A program made the position numbers and the translations under genes. This document shows, in pieces, positions 18,801-25,401 of a DNA stretch of 64,000 bases (position 1 is the stretch's first letter; each line of letters begins with the position of its first letter). The notes beneath the pieces were generated by a model. It was not told the DNA's origin. It saw only the letters and a list, made by a program, of their open reading frames with translations, and made no database searches. Origin of the DNA: Protaetiibacter intestinalis (GTDB lineage Bacteria; Actinomycetota; Actinomycetes; Actinomycetales; Microbacteriaceae); assembly GCF_003627075.1 (NCBI RefSeq), contig NZ_CP032630.1:1116001-1180000 (forward strand), read 5' to 3'.

Positions 18801-19833
18801 CTGGATGGAGATCCGCGCGAGCCTCAAGGACCTCATCGGCACGCGCGTCGAGCTGCGACTCGGCGACGCGAGCGACTCCGAGGTGGATCGCAAGGTCGCG
18901 GCCGCCGTGCCGACCCGCCCCGGCCGGGGCCTCGACCCCCGCAGGCTGCACATGATCACGGCCCTGCCGCGGGTGGACGGCTCGGGCGACCCGACGACCC
19001 TCGCGAACGGCGTCGAGGAGCTCGTCGCGCGCGCGAACGCGGCCTGGACCGGCACGCCCGGCCCGAAGCTGCGCCTGCTGCCCGAGCTCATCACCCTCGA
19101 CGAGGTGCGCGCCGCGGCCCCCGCGACGGAGGCGAAGACCGCGTGGCTGGGCGTCGACGAGGCATCCATCGCCCCCTTCGGGCTCGACCTGCACGCCGAG
19201 CCGCACCTCTATCTCTACGGGGATGCCGATTCCGGCAAGTCGTCGATGCTGCGCGGCTTCGTCTCCGAGATCGTGCGCCAGTACGGGCCGAAGGAGGCGA
19301 AGATCTTCGTCGTCGACTACCGGCGCTCGCTGCTCGGCGAGATCCCCGAGACGCACCTCGGCGCCTACCTCACCTCGCACGAGCAGGCGACGGGCGGCAT
19401 GGCCGAGCTCGCCGCGTTCTTCCAGAGCCGGATGCCGGGACCGGAGGTCACGGCCGAGCAGTTGCGCACGCGCAGCTGGTGGACGGGCGCCGAGGGCTTC
19501 GTGCTCGTCGACGACTACGACCTCGTGTCGACCTCGCAGGGCAACCCGGTGGCGGCCCTCGCGCCGCTGCTCGCCCAGGCGGCCGACGTGGGGCTGCACC
19601 TCATCGTGACGCGGCGCACGGGCGGTGCGAGCCGGGCGGCCTACGACGCCGTCATCCAGCGCTTCACCGACCTGGGCGTCACCGGCATCCTGCTCTCGGG
19701 CAACCCCGAGGAGGGTCAGCTGATCGGCAAGGTCAAGCCGCAGCTCGCGAACCCCGGCCGCGCGCAGATCGTGAGCCGGGATCGCGGGGTGTTCGCGGGC
19801 CAGCTGGCCTACTCGCCGCCGACCCAGGAGTGA
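15886..19833 (+). CDS. eccC: EccC-type FtsK/SpoIIIE ATPase of type VII secretion
   Basis: The protein has 1315 residues with two hydrophobic helices near the N-terminus (about residues 40-80) and a linker domain. Three FtsK/SpoIIIE ATPase domains follow: P-loop 1 GATGSGKSE near residue 467, P-loop 2 GAPLSGKST near 825 and P-loop 3 GDADSGKSS near 1110. Walker B-type segments VADEF and LVVDGW follow the first two. A single chain with all three domains is typical of EccC. It is the motor that recognises the Esx YxxxD signal. The start ATG overlaps the FHA gene stop. It is the last gene of the locus, 45-60 bases before a different operon. Confidence 0.95.
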   Translation: MAGNRLAPPRLPSGKVQVQPPPTIQPADGGGLIQTLLPALGSLGAIIMVVTTNAGPTGLLTGGMFLISSLGFVGVNGWRQRSQRNAQILTARRDYLRYISELRETVRVAGRQQRRHTNWMNPAPDTLTYLAEDRTRVWERSPSDADFLSVRLGTSDQPLCIQLEAPPLPDLTQLDPVAASSAHRFMLAHEVERELPLAYGLRSYSRVELLGDEEHVRAMARAMISSIATLHHPEAVQLVVVSEPATLDRWEWVKWLPHAHSRVASDAIGPARLIGSEWAELLGMLPADLRERPRFAADSAPLLPHLVVVTDGARIPPGDPILGPDGMVGVTVIDLPATWGELESPQVLRVLAEEGEVLTTTSRVTQVAFDTLSVAEAEATARRLMPLYAGPASGAPGQAAATTTQLELVDLLGLPDVRDIDFSLAWQPRLERDRLRVPIGQSPDGGPVVLDIKEAAQQGMGPHGLIIGATGSGKSEVLRTMVLALALTHSPEQLNFVLVDFKGGATFAGMSEMPHVSAIITNLGEELTLVDRMQDALQGEVTRRQELLRAAGNFANVSDYEKARRGGRTDLAPLPALLIVADEFSEMLTAKPEFADTFVMIGRVGRSLQVHLLLSSQRLEEGKLRGLDTHLSYRIGLRTFSAAESRTVLGVPDAFTLPSIPGVGYLKFTTDSMTQFRAAYVSAPPPRRKRQAAAAGGATAASAEIELFRAAPVIRTVEEEDSAPVPTAGPAEPEEKRNTFEIAVERMSGLGPMAHRVWLPPLEVPPSLDELMPDLAEDPQLGLVSPRWRAVGNLTIPLGITDIPLEQRRESFAISLGGAGGHMAIVGAPLSGKSTLARTVVVSLALTMTPREVQFYIADFGGGTFAGLTGFPHIAGVATRSEPDVVRRMISEITGIVDAREQYFRVNNIDSIDTYRMRRAEGRVDDGYGDVFLVVDGWATLRAEFEAYEPAIQALAARGLTYGIHVVITAARWMEIRASLKDLIGTRVELRLGDASDSEVDRKVAAAVPTRPGRGLDPRRLHMITALPRVDGSGDPTTLANGVEELVARANAAWTGTPGPKLRLLPELITLDEVRAAAPATEAKTAWLGVDEASIAPFGLDLHAEPHLYLYGDADSGKSSMLRGFVSEIVRQYGPKEAKIFVVDYRRSLLGEIPETHLGAYLTSHEQATGGMAELAAFFQSRMPGPEVTAEQLRTRSWWTGAEGFVLVDDYDLVSTSQGNPVAALAPLLAQAADVGLHLIVTRRTGGASRAAYDAVIQRFTDLGVTGILLSGNPEEGQLIGKVKPQLANPGRAQIVSRDRGVFAGQLAYSPPTQE

Positions 19834-19850
19834 AACCCGAAAGACCGCTG

Positions 19851-19876
19851 TAAGTTGCACATCGGTGTGCACTTTA
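19851..19876. promoter_or_regulatory. Operator palindrome upstream of the tetR gene
   Basis: Two 11-base arms (TAAGTTGCACA and TGTGCACTTTA) match as an inverted repeat at 9 of 11 positions, with a 4-base spacer TCGG. The 26-base site covers the presumed -35 (TTGCAC) and lies 17 bases before the tetR start. This is the expected place and size for TetR autoregulation. Confidence 0.75.
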
Positions 19877-19880
19877 GGTG

Positions 19881-19886
19881 TATCGT
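19881..19886 (+). promoter_or_regulatory. -10 element of tetR (leaderless)
   Basis: TATCGT ends 6 bases before the GTG at 19893, so transcription would begin at or next to the start codon. This spacing also decides between the two possible GTG starts (19878 and 19893). Confidence 0.55.
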
Positions 19887-19892
19887 CGCGAC

Positions 19893-20540
19893 GTGACCCC
19901 GACAGACACCCCCGTCGCCCCCGCGCCCGCAGCCACCAGCCGCCGACGCGACGCCGAGAACAACCGCCTCGCGCTGCTCGCCGCCGCCGGCACCGTGCTC
20001 AACCGCGACCCCGACGCCTCCCTCGACGCCATCGCCGCCGAGGCCGGCCTCAGCCGACGCGCCCTCTACGGGCACTTCGCGACACGCGACGACCTCATCC
20101 ACTCGCTGCTCGCCCACCGCGTGAGCCGACTGCTCGCCGCCGTCGAACAGGTCGAGCACCCCGACACCCCGACCCTGCTCGCCCTCATCGGCGTCGTCAT
20201 GTGGCGCGAGGTCGAGGCCGTGCGCGTCATGGCCCAGTTCACGGTGCGCGGCAGCCACCAGCGCGAACTCGCCTACGCCCTCACCCCGCTGCGCGACCGC
20301 GTGCGGCACGCCGTCGCCGTCGGGGCGGCGACCGGCCGCATCCGCGACGACATCGACCCGCCGATCCTCGCCCGCCTCGTCGAGGGTGCCGTGCTCTCGG
20401 TGCTCGACGAGGCCACCCGCTCGGCCATCGACGTGCCCACCGGCGACCGCCTCGTCGCCCTCTCCGTGCTCGGGATGCTCGGCTTCGGCGCCGCCGAGGC
20501 GCACGCCCTCATCGACGCCACCCCGGAGCTGCGCTCATGA
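19893..20540 (+). CDS. TetR family transcriptional regulator
   Basis: This 215-residue protein has an N-terminal helix-turn-helix (ASLDAIAAEAGLSRRALYGHF), the classic TetR DNA-binding domain, and a helical C-terminal ligand domain. The GTG at 19893 is preferred because a -10 hexamer sits 6 bases before it; a GTG at 19878 is in frame too. It leads a three-gene operon with a degenerate ABC ATPase and a YhgE/Pip membrane protein, with ATGA-type overlaps, and presumably represses it through the palindrome at 19851-19876. The ligand is unknown. Confidence 0.92.
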   Translation: MTPTDTPVAPAPAATSRRRDAENNRLALLAAAGTVLNRDPDASLDAIAAEAGLSRRALYGHFATRDDLIHSLLAHRVSRLLAAVEQVEHPDTPTLLALIGVVMWREVEAVRVMAQFTVRGSHQRELAYALTPLRDRVRHAVAVGAATGRIRDDIDPPILARLVEGAVLSVLDEATRSAIDVPTGDRLVALSVLGMLGFGAAEAHALIDATPELRS

Positions 20541-21127
20541 GGATCAGCCTCACCGGCGTCGACAAGGGCAGCGCCCTCCCGCCCACGACCCTCAGCTACG
20601 GCACCGGCGAGCTCGTACTCGCCGAGGCCGAGACCGCCGAACGCCCCACCGTGCTCGGCCTCATCGCGAGCGGCCGCATGCGGCCCGCGCACGGCGAGGT
20701 GCGCATCGACGGCGCGGACGACACCCGCCGCATCCGCCGCGAGATCGCCCTCGTCGACGCGCCCGCCGTGAGCGAACCCCCGCCCGGCGTCACCCTCGCG
20801 GGCGTCGCCGCCGAGGAGCTCATGTTCGCGGGGCGCTGGGCGTCGGCGAAGGCCGCCCTCGCGATCCTCGAGGAGCTCGGCGCCGCCGCAGACGCGGGCA
20901 CCCGGATGGCCGACCTCGCCCCCGCGACCCGCGTGCGCGTGCTCGCCGAACTGGCACTGCTGCGCCCCGGCGTGCGGGGCCTCGTCGTCGTCTCCCCCGA
21001 TCGGCACGGCGGCGAACCCGCCCACTGGCAGGCCGCCCTCGCCGAGCTCGCCGAGCGCGAGCTCGCGGTGCTCGCCGTCATCGGCCGGCCCGCGATGGCC
21101 GCCCTCAACCCCTGGAGCGCCGCATGA
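20537..21127 (+). CDS. Degenerate ABC-transporter ATPase-like protein
   Basis: The 196-residue product can be aligned with an ABC nucleotide-binding domain (VRIDG strand, then LAxATRVRVLAELALLRPGVRGLVVVSPD in the place of the signature-to-Walker-B region), but the catalytic motifs are gone. The Walker A position reads AETAERPT with no GK[ST]. The LSGGQ signature is replaced by LAPAT, and the Walker B Asp-Glu is replaced by Ser-Pro. The frame is intact and coupled at both ends (ATGA overlaps), so it does not look like a decaying pseudogene. It is probably a non-hydrolysing accessory partner of the YhgE protein. Alternatively it is simply a fast-evolving ATPase. Confidence 0.75.
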   Translation: MRISLTGVDKGSALPPTTLSYGTGELVLAEAETAERPTVLGLIASGRMRPAHGEVRIDGADDTRRIRREIALVDAPAVSEPPPGVTLAGVAAEELMFAGRWASAKAALAILEELGAAADAGTRMADLAPATRVRVLAELALLRPGVRGLVVVSPDRHGGEPAHWQAALAELAERELAVLAVIGRPAMAALNPWSAA

Positions 21128-22851
21128 GGATCCGTGCCATGATCCAGGCCGAGCTGCGTCGGCTCACCGCCACCCCCATGGCGATCGTCGCGCTGCTGGC
21201 CCTCTGCACCGTGCCCGTGCTGTACGGCGGGCTGTACCTGTGGGCCAACCAGGACCCGTACGACCGCTTCGACCGCATCCCCGTCGCGCTCGTCGTCGAG
21301 GACGAGGGCGGCGAGCAGGACGGCGAGCACCTCGTGGTGGGCGACGACGTCGCCCGCGAACTGCTCGAGGACGGCACCTTCGACTGGCACGAGGTGACCG
21401 CCGAGGAGGCGGCCGAGGGGCTCGCCGCGGCGCGCTACGACTTCGCCGTCACGATCCCCGCCGACTTCACGGATGCGCTGCTCTCGGTGGCGGGCGACAC
21501 CCCGCGGCAGGCCCAGCTCGAACTCGCCACGAACGACGCCGGCAGCTACCTCGCCACCTCGATCGGCAAGCAGGCGGCGGCCACGCTGCTCGCGAAGATC
21601 ACCGAGCAGGTGGTCGAGCAGGCCGCGCAACAGCTGCTCGACGGCATCTCCGACATCCGCGCGGGGCTCGTCGACGCCGCCGACGGGGCGACGCAGCTCG
21701 CCGACGGGGCGGACGCCGCCTCCGCGGGCGCCGCCACGCTCGCCGACGGCACGGCGCAGCTCGCCGCAGGCGCCGCGCAGGTGGCCGACGGGAACGCGCA
21801 GCTCGCGGCGAAGGCCGACCAGCTCGGCGCCGCGGCGGCCGAGGCCGACGCGAAGCTGCCCGAGGCGCGCGCCGCGATCGCACAGGCGCTCGCCGACCAG
21901 GGCCTCGACCAGGACGACATCGACGCGGTGCTCGCGAAGCTCGACCCCGTGGCATCCGCCCTCGACCGCGCCAACACGAAGGTGCAGTCGACGGTCGGGC
22001 AGATCGACGAGCTCGCCGCCGGGGCACGGCAGCTCTCCGACGGCGCCGCGGCGGCGGCATCCGGTGCCGCGACCCTCGCCGACGGGGTGGCCCAGCTCGA
22101 CGACGGCACCGCGCAGCTGCGCGACGGCCTCGAGGACGCCCTCACCTCGATCCCCGACACGGATGCCGCCACGCGCGCCGCGCAGGCAGCCGTGATCGCC
22201 GACCCCGTCGAGCTCGAGACCTCGAACGTCGCGAGCGCCGACAGCTACGGCGCGGGCCTCGCCCCGTTCTTCGCCGCGCTCGCCGGCTGGATCGGCATGT
22301 ACGCGCTGTTCCTCATCGTGAAGCCCGTGTCGCGGCGCGCCATCACGGCACTGCACTCGCCGATCAAGATCACGGTCGCGGGGTGGCTCACCCCCGGCAT
22401 CCTCGGGGTGCTGCAGATGGGCGCGCTGTTCCTCGTGCTCGCGGTGGCGCTCGGCTTCTCGATGGCGATCCCCTGGGGCGTGTTCGGGATGATGGCGCTC
22501 GCCGTGCTGTGCTTCGCGGCCATCATCCTCGCGCTCAACGTCTGGCTCGGCTCGGTGGGGCAGTTCCTGGGGCTCGTGCTCATGGTGCTGCAGCTCGTGA
22601 CCGCGGGCGGCACCTTCCCGTGGCAGACGCTGCCCGCGCCGCTCGCCGCGCTGCACCACGTGCTGCCGATGGGCTACGCCGTCGACGGCATCCGGCAGTT
22701 CATGTACGGCGGCGACGTCGGCCGGGCGGGCCTCGACGCGCTCGTGCTCGTGGCCTGGATGCTCGGCGCGCTCGTGCTGGCCGCCGTCGGCGTGACCCGC
22801 ATGACCCACTTCCGCACGCTGCGCGACCTGGAGCCCAGCCTCATCGGCTGA
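21124..22851 (+). CDS. YhgE/Pip family membrane protein
   Basis: This 575-residue protein has one N-terminal transmembrane helix (about residues 17-37) and an extracytoplasmic region containing LADG/QLA heptad-like repeats (about residues 185-345, LADGAxQL units). Five to six C-terminal helices follow (about 375-565), as in ABC-2-type exporters. This is the YhgE/Pip layout, related to proteins that serve as phage receptors and to MmpL-like or EsaA-like secretion accessories. EsaA of firmicute type VII systems has the same general form, and the gene lies just behind eccC, so a secretion role deserves testing. A separate drug-export or envelope role under TetR control is equally possible. Confidence 0.88.
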   Translation: MRIRAMIQAELRRLTATPMAIVALLALCTVPVLYGGLYLWANQDPYDRFDRIPVALVVEDEGGEQDGEHLVVGDDVARELLEDGTFDWHEVTAEEAAEGLAAARYDFAVTIPADFTDALLSVAGDTPRQAQLELATNDAGSYLATSIGKQAAATLLAKITEQVVEQAAQQLLDGISDIRAGLVDAADGATQLADGADAASAGAATLADGTAQLAAGAAQVADGNAQLAAKADQLGAAAAEADAKLPEARAAIAQALADQGLDQDDIDAVLAKLDPVASALDRANTKVQSTVGQIDELAAGARQLSDGAAAAASGAATLADGVAQLDDGTAQLRDGLEDALTSIPDTDAATRAAQAAVIADPVELETSNVASADSYGAGLAPFFAALAGWIGMYALFLIVKPVSRRAITALHSPIKITVAGWLTPGILGVLQMGALFLVLAVALGFSMAIPWGVFGMMALAVLCFAAIILALNVWLGSVGQFLGLVLMVLQLVTAGGTFPWQTLPAPLAALHHVLPMGYAVDGIRQFMYGGDVGRAGLDALVLVAWMLGALVLAAVGVTRMTHFRTLRDLEPSLIG

Positions 22852-22854
22852 CGT

Positions 22855-22920
22855 CCCCGAAAGTACGTACTTTTGGGCCCCGCCCCCGGCGTGTCGCCCC
22901 AAAAGTACGTACTTTCACGG
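22855..22920. repeat. Family A intergenic palindrome, copy 1 (66 bp)
   Basis: Inverted arms share the 19-base core GAAAGTACGTACTTTTGGG (left) and its complement (right). Each arm contains the 14-base palindrome AAAGTACGTACTTT. The loop is about 20 bases. It lies at the convergent junction of the YhgE gene and the RNA methyltransferase gene, and the right arm contains the methyltransferase stop codon. Confidence 0.85.
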
Positions 22921-23541
22921 ATGGGCGTGCTGGCGGATCCACTCATGCATGACGATCGCGGCGGCGGCCGCGGCGTTGATGGAGCGGGTGGAGCCGAACT
23001 GGCGGATCTCGACGTGCGCGTCCGCGGCGGCGAGCGCGGCATCCGTGAGCCCCGGACCCTCCTGCCCGAACAGCAGGACGCAGCGCTCCGGCAGCGGGTA
23101 GGCGTCGACCGGCACGGCCCCCTCGGTGTTGTCGACCGCGACGATCGGCAGCCCGCGCTCGCGCGCCCAGGCGACGAGGTCGTCGATGCTCGGATGCTGC
23201 ACGAGGTGCTGGTAGCGGTCGGTCACCATCGCGCCGCGGCGGTTCCAGCGGCGGTTCCCGACGATGTGCACGGCCTCGGCCGTGAAGGCGTTCGCCGTGC
23301 GCACGATCGAGCCGATGTTGAGGTCGTGCTGCCAGTTCTCGATCGCGACGTGGAAGGGATGCCGCAACGTGTCGAGCTCGGCGACGATCGCCTCCAGCCG
23401 CCAGTAGCGGAACCGGTCGACGACGTTGCGCGCATCCCCGTGCTCGAGCAGCTCGGGGTCGTAGCGCGGGTCGCTCGGCCACGCCGCGCGCCCGCCCGGC
23501 CACGGGCCCACCCCGACCGGCGCGCGATCCGACTCGTCCAC
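22915..23541 (-). CDS. TrmH/SpoU family RNA 2'-O-methyltransferase
   Basis: The product has 208 residues. SPOUT motifs are clear: NIGSIVRTANAF (motif 1), LLFGQEGPGL (motif 2) and SINAAAAAAIVMHEW (motif 3), which make the knotted SAM site. The family methylates ribose 2'-OH in tRNA or rRNA; the exact target cannot be told. No upstream ATG gives a sensible N-terminus. The GTG at 23541 is chosen because a TACTCT hexamer lies 7 bases before it, inside the family A repeat. The gene is bracketed by two family A repeats, one ending in its own stop codon. Confidence 0.85.
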   Translation of the reverse strand: MDESDRAPVGVGPWPGGRAAWPSDPRYDPELLEHGDARNVVDRFRYWRLEAIVAELDTLRHPFHVAIENWQHDLNIGSIVRTANAFTAEAVHIVGNRRWNRRGAMVTDRYQHLVQHPSIDDLVAWARERGLPIVAVDNTEGAVPVDAYPLPERCVLLFGQEGPGLTDAALAAADAHVEIRQFGSTRSINAAAAAAIVMHEWIRQHAHP

Positions 23542-23543
23542 GT

Positions 23544-23609
23544 CCCCGAGAGTACGTACTTTTGGGGCTCTGCCCGGCCGAAAGGGCCCAAAAGTACGTA
23601 CTTTCGCGG
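23544..23609. repeat. Family A intergenic palindrome, copy 2 (66 bp)
   Basis: It has the same arm core as copy 1 with one mismatch in the left arm (GAGAGTACGTAC). It lies between divergent genes (RNA methyltransferase and DNA methyltransferase), so it cannot be a terminator for either. On the minus strand its left arm supplies TACTCT as a possible -10. Confidence 0.85.
23549..23554 (-). promoter_or_regulatory. -10 element of the RNA methyltransferase gene inside repeat A2
   Basis: Reading the minus strand, TACTCT ends 7 bases before the GTG at 23541. The hexamer is part of the left arm of the family A repeat. Confidence 0.45.
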
Positions 23610-23622
23610 ACTGGGGGCCTGT

Positions 23623-23628
23623 TAATCT
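23623..23628 (+). promoter_or_regulatory. -10 element of the DNA methyltransferase gene (leaderless)
   Basis: TAATCT ends 6 bases before the ATG at 23635; no Shine-Dalgarno is visible. Confidence 0.6.
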
Positions 23629-23634
23629 CGGGCC

Positions 23635-24534
23635 ATGAGCGACGGAGAGGGGTGGGGGCCCGACTCGTGGGATGCCGCGAGCCCCGACACCGTCGTGCAC
23701 GGCGACAACCTCGAGGTGGCGCGCGCGCTGCCGGATGCGAGCTTCCGCCTCGTGTACCTCGACCCGCCGTTCAACACCGGCCGCACCCAGCGGCACCGCG
23801 CCGTGCAGACCGTGCGCGACGCCGACGGCGACCGCACCGGCTACGGCGGCGAGCGCTACCGCACCGTCATCCGCAGCCTGTACGGCTACGACGACCGCTT
23901 CGAGGACTACTGGGCCTTCCTCGAGCCGCGTCTCGCCGAGGCCTGGCGGCTGCTCGACGACCGCGGCACCCTCTACCTGCACCTCGACTACCGCGAGGCG
24001 CACTACGCGAAGGTCGCCCTCGACGCGCTGTTCGGCCGCGACTGCTTCCTCAACGAGCTCATCTGGGCCTACGACTACGGCGGCAAGTCGAACCGCCGCT
24101 GGCCGGCCAAGCACGACACGATCCTCGTCTACGTGAAGAACCCGGCCTCCTACTACTTCGACAACGAGACGGTCGACCGCGAGCCCTACATGGCGCCCGG
24201 GCTCGTCACCCCCGAGAAGGTCGAGCGCGGCAAGCTCCCCACCGACGTGTGGTGGCACACGATCGTCACCACGAACGGCTCCGAGCGCACCGGCTACCCC
24301 ACCCAGAAGCCGGAGGGGATCCTGCGCCGCATCGTGCAGGCCTCGAGCGCGCCGGGGGATGCCGTGCTCGACCTGTTCGCCGGCTCCGGCACGACGGGGG
24401 CCGTCGCATCCGCCCTCGGCCGGCGCTTCCTGCTCGTCGACGCGAACCCGGACGCCGTGGCCGTGATGCGCGCCCGGCTGCCGGCTGCGCGCGTGCTGGC
24501 CACCGCATCCGCCGCCACTACCCTGGACGCATGA
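23635..24534 (+). CDS. Orphan site-specific DNA methyltransferase (beta class)
   Basis: The product has 299 residues. The catalytic motif DPPF is at residues 43-46, and the SAM-binding FAGSGTTG comes late (about residue 248). This motif order defines beta-class N6-adenine or N4-cytosine methyltransferases. The target-recognition region lies between them (about residues 110-220). No restriction endonuclease or specificity gene is adjacent, so it is likely a solitary methyltransferase with a regulatory or replication-linked role. The recognised sequence cannot be read from the protein. Its stop overlaps the next start (ATGA). Confidence 0.9.
   Translation: MSDGEGWGPDSWDAASPDTVVHGDNLEVARALPDASFRLVYLDPPFNTGRTQRHRAVQTVRDADGDRTGYGGERYRTVIRSLYGYDDRFEDYWAFLEPRLAEAWRLLDDRGTLYLHLDYREAHYAKVALDALFGRDCFLNELIWAYDYGGKSNRRWPAKHDTILVYVKNPASYYFDNETVDREPYMAPGLVTPEKVERGKLPTDVWWHTIVTTNGSERTGYPTQKPEGILRRIVQASSAPGDAVLDLFAGSGTTGAVASALGRRFLLVDANPDAVAVMRARLPAARVLATASAATTLDA
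24519..24524 (+). promoter_or_regulatory. -10 element of the HAD phosphatase gene
   Basis: TACCCT ends 6 bases before the ATG at 24531, inside the 3' end of the methyltransferase gene. The phosphatase may thus have its own leaderless transcript in addition to read-through. Confidence 0.5.
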
Positions 24535-25316
24535 ACCCGCGCCACGACGCCCGCCCCCACATCGAGAGCTGGCTGACCGACATGGACGGCGTGCTCGTCC
24601 ACGAGAACCAGCCGCTTCCCGGCGCCCCCGAGCTCATCCACCACTGGGTCGAGTCGGGCACCCCGTTCCTCGTGCTGACGAACAACTCGATCTTCACGCC
24701 GCGCGACCTCGCGGCGCGGCTGCGCGCCTCCGGTCTCGAGGTGCCCGAGGACCGCATCTGGACGAGCGCCCTCGCGACGGCCGAGTTCTGCAAGAGCCAG
24801 ATCCCGGGCGGCGCCGCGTTCGTGATCGGCGAGGCGGGCCTCACGACGGCGCTGCACGAGGCGGGCTTCGTGATGACCGAGACCGACCCCGACTTCGTGG
24901 TGGTCGGCGAGACGCGCAACTACTCGTTCGAGGCGATCACGAAGGCGATCCGCCTCATCAACGCGGGCGCCCGCTTCATCGCGACGAACCCGGATGCGAC
25001 GGGCCCGTCGGCCGACGGCGTGCTCCCCGCGACGGGCGCGATCGCCGCGCTCATCACGAAGGCCACCGGCAAGGACCCGTACATCGTCGGCAAGCCGAAC
25101 CCCATGATGTTCCGCTCGGCGATGAACAAGATCGCCGCGCACTCCGAGACGACCGCCATGATCGGCGACCGCATGGACACGGATGTCGTGGCCGGCATCG
25201 AGGCGGGCCTGCACACCGTGCTCGTGCTCACGGGCATCAGCGACGAGGCCGAGATCCAGCGCTACCCGTTCCGCCCCGACGAGATCCTCGCGGGCGTCCA
25301 CGAGCTGCTCCCCTGA
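24531..25316 (+). CDS. HAD-IIA family phosphatase (NagD-like)
   Basis: This 261-residue protein has the HAD nucleophile motif DMDGVL (D17, D19), motif II TNN (VLTNNS), the lysine of motif III in IVGKPNP and motif IV GDRMDTD. The large C2 cap between motifs II and III places it in subclass IIA with NagD/AraL-type sugar or nucleotide phosphatases. The natural substrate is not predictable from this. It ends 6 bases before the family C palindrome, which separates it from a convergent gene. Confidence 0.9.
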   Translation: MNPRHDARPHIESWLTDMDGVLVHENQPLPGAPELIHHWVESGTPFLVLTNNSIFTPRDLAARLRASGLEVPEDRIWTSALATAEFCKSQIPGGAAFVIGEAGLTTALHEAGFVMTETDPDFVVVGETRNYSFEAITKAIRLINAGARFIATNPDATGPSADGVLPATGAIAALITKATGKDPYIVGKPNPMMFRSAMNKIAAHSETTAMIGDRMDTDVVAGIEAGLHTVLVLTGISDEAEIQRYPFRPDEILAGVHELLP

Positions 25317-25321
25317 TCTCT

Positions 25322-25395
25322 GTCAAACGCTGTAGCGCTTGGCGTTCCGCGCCAGGGATGTCTGCCGCCGGCCGCCAACCGCTGCAGCGTTTGAC
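25322..25395. repeat. Family C intergenic palindrome, copy 1 (74 bp)
   Basis: Arms begin GTCAAACGCTGTAGCG and end CGCTGCAGCGTTTGAC, 23 bases each with two mismatches. Each arm holds its own dyad (CGCTGTAGCG). The centre contains CAGGGATGTCTGC. It lies exactly between two convergent genes, so a bidirectional terminator role is plausible here. The second copy is at 63630-63703, in the opposite orientation. Confidence 0.88.
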
Positions 25396-25401
25396 CCGGG
25401 A

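Noticed and set aside
20537..21127. Calling the degenerate ABC ATPase a pseudogene
   Set aside because: The frame is intact and overlaps both neighbours by 4 bases, so it is still translated as part of the operon.
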